A stretch of DNA of 64,000 nt from Ascarosepion bandense (GCA_037127315.1 JBBBDQ010001452.1:873501-937500), one strand, 5' to 3'; positions 1 through 11,142 are shown, numbered from the stretch's first letter. Made by a program: numbers and translations. The notes: generated by a model from the sequence alone, not told the origin.

Positions 1-130
1 GGGGGGCTGACTATATGTGACAGCAGTACTCCATGCACGGATAGATGATTGATTTGTATATATACAGGATGGATTCAGGCAGAAAATACATCCTGGCCTG
101 ACACATTGACCCAACATTCCTAGTAGTGTA
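1..130 (-). pseudogene. CR1/L2-like LINE reverse transcriptase fragment
   Basis: The minus strand encodes a short piece ending in PESILYIYKS and PCMEYCCHI. These closely match PESILHIYKS and PCMEYCCHLW of the better LINE copy at 24190-25260, in the region C-terminal to the YADD box. The open frame continues to about 274 with unrelated sequence, so this is a LINE scrap fused to other DNA. The element runs off the window edge, so its full extent is unknown. Confidence 0.75.
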
Positions 131-274
131 TTTAGTTGTTGACTGTCCTGAATCAAAGTTCTTCTTTATGAACTCCCAGCAATAAGTACTCGGCGTTGTT
201 TTTTGTATACGACCCACATCTGCAGACATTAGATATGGGAGATAATTGTATATTTTGAGAGAGTTATTCTCCAT

Positions 275-954
275 GTAAAAAATTACTGTGTTTAACTTAA
301 CTTTAACAAAAAAAAAAAAATACTTGGAAATAAGAAATTAAAACAAAGATTTGAGGACCACGCGCAATTTCTTATTCTTTGTGGTGTAGAAAAGTAAATT
401 TGCATGGTGTGTGTAAGTTTTGAAACAAATCGGATAGAAAATGTGGAAGTGTATGTTAATAGAAATCAGTGAGGACACACACACACACACACACACTGAA
501 ACACTTTTTTTTTAGTTTTATTTATATAGCCTATTGGAACCCGTGGAATTTCCACGGAAGGATAATTATGATTTCCTGTAAAAATTTACTTTGTCATACT
601 ACAAATGATAGTAACGTCTTCAAAAATAAAGGTATCGGATAATAAAATAATGATAACACAAGGTGTAATTTTATTAAAATATCTATAAAAGTTTGTCCAT
701 TGAAGCTACTTTACTGTAATCTTATATTAAGCGGCGTATTTTTTGAGAGATTTTGAAAGAGGAAATGTTCTTTTTTATTACTGAAAAATCATGGTTCCTG
801 TGTCCATTGTAAACAGAAAAGACCAACTGAGTAATGGCCAAGGGTGTAGAGGCCAGAAATTTTGTTATTAGGTCCCGGGATACGACAACAAACCTACCTA
901 TTTTTACTATATTTTACAGTACACACACATATACACACACACAATTACTGCTGC
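275..954. other. AT-rich stretch without a recognised gene
   Basis: No coding region or known repeat was identified. It contains a short (CA)n tract near 477-496 and another near 920-944. Stop codons are frequent in all frames. Confidence 0.5.
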
Positions 955-1148
955 GGGTACCTCCACTCATTTTTTATACCTATATTTAAATTGAAGTTTT
1001 AGAAATAAAAAAATGTTTTCTTGAAGATTTAAATTTAGCTTTAATTGAAAGCCAAGGGATTAAATTTGCTAATTCCAGTAAGCAAAATACTCTGGTGTAT
1101 TTAAAACCGAAATTATATTGATTGGAATCTAAAAAATGTTAGATTTAA
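955..1148 (+). repeat. AT-rich dispersed repeat (family R1), 5' end copy
   Basis: It starts with GGTACCTCCACTCATTTT and continues with sequence matching the start of the longer copies at 2051, 26648 (minus) and 30136. It is noncoding. The start is roughly inverted relative to the far end of the family (AGTGGAGGTA near 33390), which suggests terminal inverted repeats. It stops at the microsatellite at 1155. Confidence 0.6.
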
Positions 1149-1150
1149 AA

Positions 1151-1154
<4 letters not shown>

Positions 1155-1193
<39 letters not shown>

Positions 1194-1194
1194 T

Positions 1195-1238
<44 letters not shown>
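1155..1238. repeat. (GATA)n followed by (GA)n microsatellite
   Basis: About ten GATA units pass directly into about 20 GA units. Confidence 0.97.
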
Positions 1239-1240
<2 letters not shown>

Positions 1241-1996
1241 CTTCTGGTCAAAAGACGTAAGCAAATTAGCTTTTATAGCTTGATGGATATTTGACGAGGA
1301 CGAATTGTCACGTAGACTCTAATGGCCAGTCAACTGTTGTTTTACAGCCATGGTCTCCAAACATTTTAACTGACTTGTGTTTGGTGGTACACTCCCTGTC
1401 TGATACCTATGGACAGTTCAGAGTCATGTAAAGCGATTATCTGCAGGTGTCATTTTTATTTCATTTTTCGTAGCTTGGGTTTCAGGTTCAACACGAATAT
1501 TAAAATCAGACAATAATTTACATCCTGCGTAGTCTTTTAGTTTTATGCATTGATACTTAACCACCTTCCCAGTGTGAGACGATAGGATACAAGGTCACTT
1601 TAATGTGTGGGGCTAATACACGTTCATGTGCGCTAAACAGCCAAATTGCCAATTTCTTCGCGGTCGCTGGCGTTGCTATTTCCCAAACACGCGCTACTTT
1701 TAGTACAAGAGGGAGGTACCGCCGCACAATTAGGATCTCCAGGACAAGTTTTCTCCATCATATAATAATTCTGCTTGTTCCTTCCTTAGTTAGTTACTTA
1801 GTTCGTCCGTCCGTTACTTCATACTCTCTACACGAGCTTTTCCTTCCCCTCTATTTCTCCCAGCCTTTCTCTCACCTTTGCCAAACGGAAGGGTAGTACA
1901 GAATGAGAGAGTGGGAGGAGAGAGCCTATAGCATTACCGTATGAGTAGCAGCTTAAGCTGGTGGTTGTTTGTCTTTGTTATATATTACGTTAGAAG

Positions 1997-2050
<54 letters not shown>
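1239..2050. other. Unassigned sequence ending in (TA)n
   Basis: No gene or family was recognised from 1239 to 1998. A pure (TA)n tract fills about 1999-2049, and the R1 repeat starts again right after it. Confidence 0.6.
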
Positions 2051-2051
<1 letters not shown>

Positions 2052-3668
2052 ATACCTATACTCATTTTCGATGAGTAACTTTTAATTTAAAATTTTAAAA
2101 ATAAAAACTGTTTTCTTGAAACTTTTATTTTAGTTTTAATTGAAAGCTAAATGATTAAATGTATGATTTTCAGTAAGCAAAATATTTTAGTTTATTTCAA
2201 ACAGAAATTATCTTGATTGGAATATAAAATTTTGAGCCGATTTTCTTTTTCAATTTTTCGGCCATTTTTTGGCGATCGACAGATTTTATAAATAAAGTGA
2301 ATTTCCGGTTTTTGAAAATCTTCCAAAAATAAAATATACATCTGTGACACATTATTTGTGAAAAATTAGTAAATTTAATGTTAAATTAATCTGATTTATA
2401 CAAGTATTACATATTTATATCATAAAATTTAGAATAAAACTATTTTCAGACATCTTTGACCTTTCTAACCTTTCCACCGTAATTGAAATGTCTTGATAGA
2501 TACGAGATAAGTGTATGGCGATCACAAGTGAAATAATTGCATAATTTTTTTCCCTGTAAAAGGAAGGAAGAAAGTCTAACACATGACCTTTTACTTTACG
2601 CATAGATACTATCATACAAAAAAAAACTTCAAATACACAAAAAAAAAATTGAAAATTATTTAAAAAATATGATGGCTAAGTGATTTGTATTAAACTTTTC
2701 AATTTTCGATTAGTAAATATAGTATTCGATATATAATCTACCAGCCTAACGTCTACGATTCTTGGAAATATTTTAAAAATATTTTTGAAACTTTATCAGT
2801 TATTATACTTAAAAAACAAAAATGAAAACATTCTTTTAAAGTTTCATCATTAATCGAAAAAATGTTTTCCTCCAGACTTTAATGGATAAAATTTATATTA
2901 TTTATTAAAACAATTAAAAGCTTATCTAATTAAATAATGTAATAGTTAAATAAAGTAATAGTTAAATAAAGTAATAGTTAAATAAAGTAATAGTTTCATC
3001 GCATTTTTTATTTTACCATTCGGAGCAGATTTTCGTTAATAGGGGTTAAATGATTTTAAAAAATAATAGATTATTTACATTCCCCACTAAGTCCTGCGTT
3101 TAACATAGTTAAACAATTAAATTAGTTAAGAAATTAAATTCTGTCGGCAAAAATGGTTTTATTAAACCATTTTTGCATACAGAATTTAATTTCTTAAAAT
3201 CGCATGACTTTACGTGAAATGAAGGTAACAGATGTAAAAAAGATTTTTAGTAATATTTTTAAAAAGTAATAATTTTACAAATAATTTCATTCATTTGTGA
3301 ATAATTTCTGAAAGTTTCATTAAAATCCGACGATTAATTTGATTTTTGCAAGTATTTCTAAATTAATGTGTTTGTCACCGGAAAAAAAAGTGAGTTATGT
3401 AATATTACGTTTTCCATTGTAAACTCTCGTAACGATTTGGCTCCCCGGTAACGAAAATCAAAACAAGACTTTTACCAAAATTTAGAACGTGTTAGAAAGG
3501 ATTTTTTTTTTTTAATAATTAAAAATACTTTGATCTTTCCTCTTAATAATAATATAAATATTTTGAAGAAAAAAGTCTTTTTTATTTAATTTGGGACTTA
3601 TTTTCTTCATATTATGCAGTTTTTTTTTTTTTGTTTTTTTGTTGTTTTTTTTCAGGGATTTAATGGAG

Positions 3669-3672
<4 letters not shown>
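2051..3672 (+). repeat. AT-rich dispersed repeat (family R1), long copy
   Basis: It begins with a degenerate form of the family start (ATACCTATACTCATTTTC) and ends near 3672 with TGGAGGTAC. The order of blocks matches the plus copy at 30136-33396, and the minus copies at 25681-27885 match in reverse. It has no reading frame of note. It includes a tandem array of a 16-bp unit (AATAGTTAAATAAAGT, about four copies, 2937-2995) and a palindrome at 3126-3197. It is probably a non-autonomous element of unknown class. Confidence 0.6.
3126..3197. repeat. 72-bp near-perfect palindrome with TTAA ends
   Basis: Arms at 3126-3159 and 3164-3197 are 34 bp each with two adjacent mismatches (CG versus AT) and a 4-nt loop TATT. 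The outer ends read TTAA. It is absent at the matching point of the related copy near 25,690, so it could be a miniature insertion. Confidence 0.75.

Positions 3673-3724
<52 letters not shown>
3670..3724. repeat. (TA)n microsatellite
   Basis: A pure AT/TA run abuts the ribozyme-bearing SINE end at 3725-3826. Confidence 0.95.
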
Positions 3725-3729
<5 letters not shown>

Positions 3730-3826
3730 TAGTCATCCACATACAAGCCTGTTTCGCTGTATCACAGCTCACCAGTGTAGCTAGACGCATCCACTTGCTT
3801 CTAGCCGGGATCGAAACTCGATATAT
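3725..3826 (-). mobile_element. tRNA-headed SINE fragment with 3' hammerhead
   Basis: Minus-strand sequence matches the copy at 59962-60122: a B-box-like GAGTTTCGATCCC, a spacer, then the hammerhead-like sequence and a (TA)n tract. The A-box half is missing here, replaced by a short TATA run at about 3821. Confidence 0.65.
3732..3786 (-). ncRNA. Degenerate type I hammerhead ribozyme
   Basis: Minus strand. The core reads CTGGTGA, where CTGANGA is required, so the invariant A6 is G. Helix II is perfect (GCTGT-GAT-ACAGC) and is followed by GAA. Helix III is ACA/TGT around loop GGCT with A at the cleavage position. Helix I pairs TGTGG with CTACA (one G-U). It is probably inactive because of the core change. 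Compare the intact copy at 47493-47547. Confidence 0.7.
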
Positions 3827-3937
3827 ATATATAAATTTGATAAGTTTTTTATTTAGTTTTTCCAGCATTCTTTCATTTTCGAAAATTTTAATATTTTTAA
3901 CGAAACATGTTTAAAAGAAAGGTTGTTTCCCAAATAT

Positions 3938-3998
<61 letters not shown>

Positions 3999-4669
3999 AT
4001 ATTATATTCCTAATTATATATCGGTTATAAATCCTTCCGGGTGGCATAATCTGCGCTTCTTCGGTCGGGCCGGGTGGTCGCTCTGGGTGGCTAAGCCATA
4101 TACCTTGCTCATTCGTCGTAGTTTCCCGTGTATCTTCCTATGTTCGCGTTTTTGAACGACCATGCTAAATCGTTTGACCAGACCTAAGTGGGTAATAATT
4201 GTCGCCAGTATATAAGTTCGTGAAGCCTGAAATAAATAAAAAAACAAAACATTTCCAATATTTCACACTTCCTTAATGTTCTTCGCTTGACCTTTGTTCA
4301 ATTTTACTACCAGGTAACCCGACGAATTTGGCTCTCATTGTGAACAAGACAGTATCTCAGTCGTTTTATTTATTTGTATATATTTTTAATCTTTCACCGT
4401 CAGATAAAATTCTATTGTGTGAAACGTGTGGCGCGTCGCTTATAGTTGCCATGAAAAATAAAGCGAAAAATATAAACTTTGTGTTTTATTTCACCGATCA
4501 CAGACTTCGGTGAAGTCTCATAATATAAAGGAGAGACTTCCTTCTTCTTTTTCCTTTCGCTTTAAACGGAACCATTTTGTTTATTTGATGCATGTGGGGT
4601 CTTGTTTTAGTGAGGGGTTTATTGTGCGGTGTAAAGGTCGGTTTTGGTCCGTTTTTTATTGAATCCCAT

Positions 4670-4709
<40 letters not shown>

Positions 4710-5032
4710 AATTTTTGTGGTTGTAAAGCTAAGAAGACAAAGTGAAAGGGGATAGTCGGGCTGATATATAAGCTGAATTTTGACCACTTTATTTGTAATA
4801 TTAGATTCGAAGTGAGTGCACTGCAGGAATTTACAACCTGAGCTTTATTTTCTTGACAAAATAATAACTAAAAATAAAATCCTGATTAATGTTTTTTTAT
4901 AAAATATAATGTCAAATATAATAGGAAGATTATATTGCGCCATCAGGCTGATGTATCTTGAACCTGAATATCAGCATACCATTTCTTAACCTACCTAGGC
5001 GGGAAAATGTGCACAGTTTACCAAACTAAAGT
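3827..5032. other. Mostly unassigned sequence with (TA)n/(TG)n tracts
   Basis: Microsatellites lie at about 3943-3998 ((TA)n then (TG)n) and 4672-4706 ((TA)n). The part at 4020-4250 contains moderately GC-rich sequence that I cannot assign. No gene was supported. Confidence 0.5.
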
Positions 5033-5363
5033 ATGAAACGGTGTTAGTCAGTTAAGTGCCATACGTGATACACGTTTTGGGCGATCATGTCTCGAACGAG
5101 ACATGACTGACTGGGCAGAAAATTATTCCGCAGTAGGTTGCCATTCTTTCTGCGGTAGACTGGCTGCCAGCCAAGGCGAGAGAACCAAATCTGTCCTATT
5201 ATATAACCCATAACTGGAGGGAAGAGACGGATTAAATGATTAATACTTTTCCAAAAGGTATCTGTGCGTAAGTGAATGCAAGGAATTCAACTGGAATTCG
5301 AATTCGGCACCCCAATCTCACGTTCCGAGTCGATATCCACTGCACCTTAACCCACAACGAAAC
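5033..5363 (-). mobile_element. tRNA-derived SINE (family S), near full length
   Basis: In minus sense it has an A-box-like TGCAGTGGATATCG, a B-box-like GAATTCGAATTCC, a body with TTAATC and ATGGGTTA-type blocks, and a 3' part holding the hairpin CATGTCTC-GTTC-GAGACATG. It ends in a TGAC-rich tail. At least a dozen related copies or fragments occur in the window. The polarity follows the box order A then B, as expected for an internal Pol III promoter. Confidence 0.85.
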
Positions 5364-5499
5364 AGTGAAGACATAAAATGAAAATAAGATAATCCTTCCT
5401 AAAATAACACGTAAAAAATCACACAGTAAATGTGCTTTTTTCTATAAATATGTTCATGGTAATTGTTCTGATTAACTATTCTCCATGGTGCCTAGACTT

Positions 5500-5800
5500 T
5501 ATGAATTCAAGCGCAGTACTAGATTGGCGGAAAGGTCTCATCATTTTATAGTTTCTTTTTCTCACACTTCTGGTTTGTGAAACTCTCTTCCGACTCCTTG
5601 TTTTTCAATCACGTTTACTCTTTAAAAATTTAAATGTGATGTCAATCGTTATTTTCTTGTCTTCCTAATTTCTGTCCCTTTATTGTTCTTGCTCCATAAT
5701 TATGTTTCTTTTTCTTTTATATTCTTTCACACTCAGTAACCCCCAGCATCTTAGTGGCTTTGTTACTTTGCTGGAGCTGTGATGTGATTAAAGAATATAT
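5500..5800 (+). pseudogene. Degenerate CR1/L2-like LINE 3' end
   Basis: It resembles the C-terminal coding end and 3' UTR of the LINE at 24190-25260. The tail reads GTAACCCCCAGCATCTTAG and ends GATGTGATTAAAG, a variant of the shared 3' terminus. There is no open frame. Confidence 0.65.
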
Positions 5801-5956
5801 ATATACATGTTACGGAAATTAACGAAGATTAACGAAACTCAGTTATAAACAACCGATAATTTGAAATGATTTTTGTTTGAACATTATTTTTGATCGATAC
5901 TCTCATTTAAGTAGATATTCTGTTTTTAATTAGACAGTATTATATATTTATATCTA

Positions 5957-6033
5957 CCGGCCTGATTATTTACGAATCCTACCGAATGATACACATTTTC
6001 GTAATAAAAAATTGATCGTAAATAATCAGGCCG

Positions 6034-6034
<1 letters not shown>
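5957..6034. mobile_element. 78-bp Tc1/mariner-type MITE
   Basis: Terminal inverted repeats of about 18 bp (CCGGCCTGATTATTTACG and its reverse complement) surround about 40 bp. TA lies just before the left end. A second copy of the same end (6088-6108) follows the (TA)n tract, and a related end lies at 34946-34960. Assignment to Tc1/mariner is inferred from the TA target and the short terminal repeat. Confidence 0.65.

Positions 6035-6035
<1 letters not shown>

Positions 6036-6086
<51 letters not shown>
6036..6086. repeat. (TA)n microsatellite
   Basis: A TA run of about 45 bp lies between two MITE ends. Confidence 0.95.
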
Positions 6087-6091
<5 letters not shown>

Positions 6092-6106
6092 CCGGCCTGA
6101 TTATTT

Positions 6107-6330
6107 ACGATCAGTACTTAGGTGGGTGACCACTTGGGAATACAATGTGCTGTTAGCGTTCACGGATGTGCGTTGTGGTGCGGTGGTTGTCGGCTTGGAG
6201 GGGGAAATCGGTGAGCCGAGTTCCAATTTCAGTCGAACACACTGCATTTACTTGCGCACTAGTACCCTTGGGAAAGGTATTAATACCGTCCGTTCCCTCT
6301 AATTATGGGTTAAATAATTGAGGTCTGCTG
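6107..6330 (+). mobile_element. 5S-tRNA composite SINE, 5' truncated
   Basis: It opens with the 3' third of a 5S rRNA (AGTACTTAGGTGGGTGACC, then GGGAATAC and GCTGTTAGC). It passes within a few bases into the tRNA-like head of family S (GTGCGTTGTGGTGCGGTGG), its B box and its body. The junction is the same as in the longer copy at 42064-42355, so this is a family and not a chance fusion. Confidence 0.8.
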
Positions 6331-6489
6331 TTCATGCGATCTGTGGCAGATTTCTGCACCGATTGTTAGTTATCAGCAGTTCCAAAAAGTCTGGATGGTA
6401 CTACACAATTCCTTCACCACTATAAACAAATCTTTGTGTGGATGTCTTACTAAGGTTAGACCCTCATACATCGAAATTGATGGGAGAGT

Positions 6490-6737
6490 CCATGATATAT
6501 ATATAATTATACACACACACACACATATATAGATATTTCTTTGGAGGGAAAAATTCTTGCTTCATCAGCAACGTTTGAAAACAAAAAACTTACTTTATCC
6601 ATTTGGCTATGTAAATAGATAATACTCTTTACATCGAACCCTCCACCTTGATCAATTTTAATATTAATAAAATGGATTTTAATAGGATCGGGTTTTGAGA
6701 TTTTACTTATTTGCTCATCCTTTTTGGATTTAAAATA

Positions 6738-6773
<36 letters not shown>

Positions 6774-6805
6774 GTGGAGGCCTGTTTCGTGACAACCGAA
6801 GACCA
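6490..6805 (-). other. (TA)n-flanked segment with a hammerhead-like relic
   Basis: Microsatellites lie at 6498-6532 and 6739-6771. Just right of the second, the minus strand reads CACGAAACAGGCCTCCACCC, resembling the 3' half of the SINE hammerhead (CGAAACAGGC). The catalytic 5' half is not recognisable. The rest is unassigned. Confidence 0.4.
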
Positions 6806-7088
6806 AATATGGACTCAACTGAATGGCACTAAATACCTAATAATAATCAATAAATAAATAAACTATAGAATTTCAAACGAGAAGGAAACCAGGGATCGTT
6901 TTAATCCGGAATAAATCCATTTATGATCTTAAGAATAAAATTCAAACAGACAAAAGGCAAGAGAATGTTGCAACCGAAAAGTTGTGATAAAATCAACGCA
7001 TGTTAGAATCTTCTTCAATGTACCGTGTCTCTTTCAGCACGTAGGCGATCGTAACCTTCCACATCTACCTCTCCCGTGTAGATGTGAC

Positions 7089-7705
7089 AACCCTTTCTCT
7101 TGTTCAGCCAGTCAGTTAAGTGCCATACGTGATACACGCTTGGGCGATCATGTCTCGAACGAGACATGACTGACTGGGCAGAAGATTATCCCGCAGTAGG
7201 TTGCCATTGCTTTCTGCGGTAGACTGGTTGCCGACCAAGGTTATAGAACCCAATCTGTCCTGCTATTTGACTCTTAGCTAGAGGGGTAAGAGATATATTA
7301 TATTATCAAGTAGTAATTAATGGGGGATCAGTTTATTACTTCATGACAATATAAAACTGATCCCCCACCTTATGCCCATTAGTAGCCTTAATAATGTTTC
7401 CAACTATTATATTCAGTCGGTTAAGTGCCATACGTGAAACACGCTTGGGCGATCATGTCTCGAACGAGACATGACTGACTGGGCAGAAGATTATCCCGCA
7501 GTAGGTTGCCATTGCTTTCTGCGGTAGAATGGTTGCCGACCAAGGCTACAGAACACAGTCTGTCCTTTTATTTAACCCATAACTGGAAGGATTAGACGGA
7601 TTTATACCTTTCCCAAGGGTATTTGCGCGTAAGTGAATGCATTGAATTCGATTGGAATTCGAACTCGGCTCCCCTACTTCTAGTTCCGAGCCGATATTCA
7701 ATGCA
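7089..7705 (-). mobile_element. Dimeric family S SINE with embedded palindromic MITE
   Basis: Two SINE units in minus orientation (7089-7275, 3' half only, and 7414-7705, near full) are separated by a conserved spacer and a 53-bp palindrome at 7319-7371. The same order and the same spacer words (GTTGGAAAC / GTTTCCAAC) recur at 8537-9107 and 36872-37265, so the dimer has spread as a unit. Confidence 0.75.
7319..7371. mobile_element. Ultra-short palindromic MITE (family M)
   Basis: Inverted ends TGGGGGATCAGTTT and AAACTGATCCCCCA surround about 20 AT-rich bases. Sister copies lie at 8888-8940, 14037-14093, 14343-14400 and 37077-37131. Confidence 0.8.
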
Positions 7706-7862
7706 CCACAACGCACATCCATTTCTCTTGTTACTTCTCCTAAACTCAAGTATGTCACGTCTTGCTTTCCCCTGTCTCTCTTTCTCTTCTATCTGCCTTA
7801 TAAGTATCAGATTCTCCAAGCCCCCTTCCTCATTACATGTGCCAGAAACTCCATCAATTTTT
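7690..7862 (-). pseudogene. RTE LINE 3' fragment
   Basis: In minus sense it encodes a degenerate form of the [15 protein letters not shown] segment that is well preserved at 52313-53369. It is frameshifted and short. Confidence 0.75.
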
Positions 7863-7962
7863 TTTATTGTGAAAACTCACACTTGATTTATTTCGCCTCA
7901 GATTATACTTGGTGTCCATAAAGCCCGTGTGCACTTTAAAAGATTTATTACTTTTTTTGTAT

Positions 7963-8283
7963 TTGTGCGTTGTGGTAAAGTGGATATCGGCTCGGAACGA
8001 GAAACCGGGAAGACGAGTTCGAATTCCATCTGAATCCATTGTATTCACTTACGCGCAAATACCCTTGGGAAAGGTATTAATCCGTCTCTTCCTTCCAGTT
8101 ATGGGTTAAATAGCAGGACAGATTGGATTCTATAGCCTTGGTCGGCAACCAGTCTACCGCAGAAAGCAATGGCAACCTACTGCGGGATAATCTTTTGCCC
8201 AGTCAGTCGTCTCTCATGTCTCTTTCGAGACATGATCGCCCAAGCGTGTATCACGTATGGCACTTTAACTGACTGACTGATAG
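7963..8283 (+). mobile_element. tRNA-derived SINE (family S)
   Basis: Near full-length plus-strand copy: head GTGCGTTGTGGTAAAGTGG, B box GAGTTCGAATTCC, body, 3' hairpin CATGTCTC-TTTC-GAGACATG, and tail ACTGACTGACTGA. Confidence 0.85.
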
Positions 8284-8536
8284 AAATAATCTGTAAAAAA
8301 TGTTATAAAGTTTAATGTACCTAGTTTTAAGTATAGTTATTGAATAATTCTCTATCATAAAAATTGCAGAAATTTTTAGATAAGTAAAAAAATATGAACT
8401 GCAAAATCCTATTACGTTTTGTACTTCTTTCTAATTATTTTTACAAAAGATTTCTATCGTAAATACAAAAAAAAGTTATAAATTTTTTAAAGTGCACATG
8501 AACTTTATGGACACCCTGTATTAGAATTAAGTACAT

Positions 8537-9107
8537 GTGCGTTGTGGCGCCGTGGATATCAGCTCGGAACGAGAAATCGCGGAGCCGAGTTCAAATTCTA
8601 GTTGAATTTCTTGCATTCACTTACGCGCAAATACCCTTGGGAAATGTATTAATCCGTCTCTTCCCTCCAGTTATTGGTTAAATAATAAGACAGATTGGGT
8701 TCTATAGCCTTGGCTGGCAACCAGTCTACCGCAGAAAGCAATGGCAACCTACTGCGAGATAATCTTCTGCCCAGTCAGTTATGTCTCTTTCGAGACATGA
8801 TCGCCCAAAGCGTGTATCACGTATGGCACTTAACTGACTGACTAAATATAATAGTTGGAAACATAATTAAAACTTGTACTGGGCATGAAGTGGGGGATAG
8901 ATTTTCTATTTGTATGTAGTAATAAACTGATCCCCCACTAATTATATGGCAGGACAAATTGGGTTTTATAGCCTTAGATGGCAACCAGTCTACCGCAGAA
9001 AGTAATATCAATCTACTGCAGGATAATCTTCTGCCCAGTCAGTTATGTCTCTTTGGAGACATGATCGCCCAAGCGTGTTTCACGTATGGCACTTCACTGA
9101 CTGACTA
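8537..9107 (+). mobile_element. Dimeric family S SINE with embedded MITE
   Basis: The first unit is 8537-8846, followed by spacer AAATATAATAGTTGGAAAC, the MITE at 8888-8940 and a second, 5'-truncated SINE unit at 8947-9107. The organisation matches 7089-7705 in reverse. Confidence 0.75.
8888..8940. mobile_element. Ultra-short palindromic MITE (family M)
   Basis: AAGTGGGGGATAGATTT and AAACTGATCCCCCACT form the inverted ends. The left arm carries one or two changes. Confidence 0.75.
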
Positions 9108-9294
9108 TTGAATATAAATCGTTTTATGAGATGTAATCATTTACAGCGATGCTTGAGAGAAAACCGCTTCTTTAATCTCGTCACACTTGATTGGCATTAC
9201 AAAATCAGCGATGCCGACGTCATATTAATACAGAGGTAAATACCACTAGTTACCGTTCTAGTATTTATTTTACATAATCTGAAATAAATACCGG

Positions 9295-9655
9295 GCCCCT
9301 TCAAGACGTGCGTGAGCTGATCTCAATTTCCTGTCCTTCCTTGAATTATGTCATGTGAGTATCAAATTCACCAAGCCTCTTTCCTTATTATGTATAACAG
9401 ATTTCAACTCCATCCATCTGTAGAAGCATATTTATTTCGCTTGTAGCCCCATTTTCATAAGTAAGAAAATAGGTAAATATCCAACATTCGCTGCTATATT
9501 AAAGGATTAATATTATATTATATAGATCATCCCTTCAGGACATTGCTGTGCAAGGTTCTCCACAGCTTCCTATTCTTTGTAATGCAAACAATGTTGGTCC
9601 AAGTCCCTGTTCTTTCATCCATTTACATAAACTCGTTAGGTAGATTACTTTTCGT
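9295..9655 (-). pseudogene. RTE LINE 3' fragment
   Basis: Minus strand. It holds degenerate pieces of the RTE C-terminus, including a segment similar to the LMSLCKW-EQGL repeats at 46134-46670. The pieces are separated by about 100 bp of unrelated sequence. Confidence 0.65.
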
Positions 9656-9720
9656 TTTTTTAATCATTTCACCCCATGGAAGGCAGTAAAGACACTAAGA
9701 TACAACGGGTTGCTGTCGGT
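9656..9720 (-). repeat. CR1/L2-like LINE 3' terminus
   Basis: Minus-strand copy of the shared LINE tail (inverse of CCTTGC...GGGGTGAAATGATTAAAA), reading TAATCATTTCACCCCATGG on the plus strand. Confidence 0.6.
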
Positions 9721-10880
9721 GAAAGAATAAACAGAAACATTATCAAGGAGTGAGAACAATAGAAGAAAGGCAGAAGATAATGATTGACATTGTATTTAAA
9801 TTTTTAAAGATCGAAGTTGACTATAAAGCATGGAGCCGGAAGAGAGTTCCACGAGTGAAAAGTGTGATAGAAGAAACTGTTGTCATAGAACTTACGGTTA
9901 CATCTAGTCAACTCATCTGGAAATTGGTGTGAGCGCTTAAATTCAAAAAGTCTTGGCACCATAGCTAGTAATTTTCTTCTTATGAAAATGTATTGGTGGG
10001 ATTTTTATTGTAGATTTTTTTGTACTTTTATAGTGTTTTTACCATAGTTTGAGGGTTAACTATTTGCCAATAGCTAGGATCCTAGCAGGTGCTCCTACCC
10101 CGGATTAGGGAACAAAAGCAATTGACAACCGCTCATCAAAAACCTTCCATGCTGTCGGATGTAGTTTAACACCATACTCAGGACGGTATATTTTTTGTTG
10201 TTCTAAGTCAATTCCCGTCACCTTTTTACAAGCAGTTTAGGTAAATCACTCACGACTTCACTCTACCCGCTTTTGCTTACAATATATCATCTGAGCATCA
10301 ATTTAATTTTTCTTTAACATTTCGTATTTTAACTTTAAAATTAGGAACTCGTTTAGGGTTCTTTTGAATGTCGCTCGATCCACTGTATATCCACTGTAAA
10401 TCTAGTGATTTCTTATTAAGAGTCCATAAAAAAACTTCTTATGAAGAGTCCATTAAAAAAAAAAACTGAATATGGAATATGCAGATCCAATTCAACCTAA
10501 TTAGACCGGGATTAATGCAAGATTAACCCAAATGCTCGTCGGGCACTTCAATGACCTGGCCAGAATGATTTCCCTAGATATAGCAATTCAAACAATTGAG
10601 CCTAGTTGCCTGTCTAATATGACGGTCAAGCATTGAGCACGGGTCTGTTTATGTCACCATTTCACTGGTGGGATCTGAGGCGGTGGAGTGGACAAGTAAA
10701 TCCATCAACCCTCGACTCGGCTCGATACATTGTCAGAATTCGTCAGTTTTTGATATTTTATTTATTCGTAAGCAGATCTTAATTGTTCCAAATAACAAGT
10801 GTTGGTTTTTAAGATCATCAAATGAAATTAATTCATTTATTACCGCGATAAAGGCGCAGTAATCTCTATTAGTGCATAGT
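9721..10880. other. Unassigned, with one copy of a two-copy repeat
   Basis: A segment at about 10025-10200 (GAGGGTTAACTATTTGCC, then GCAGGTGCTCCTACCCCGG) recurs at about 12070-12240. No gene was recognised in the rest. Confidence 0.5.
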
Positions 10881-11091
10881 GTCATAGTTTGCATATAGTG
10901 CGTGGGGGTATGTGCATGCCATATACGTGCACAGAGCGTGTGGGTGTAAGGTGCGCATTTTGCGTAGGACTATGCATATGTGATATTCTGTCTGTTAAAA
11001 TGGGCGTGCAACGTGGGCGAGTATAATGTGGGTGTATGTATAGTGTGTGCACGCGAGTATGTTTCTGTCATGCGTGTTCACTCGAATGTGC

Positions 11092-11142
<51 letters not shown>

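Noticed and set aside
11096..11140. Tandem repeat runs considered as a CRISPR array or telomere
   Set aside because: Simple dinucleotide tracts without unique spacers or telomeric units; the genome is clearly animal.
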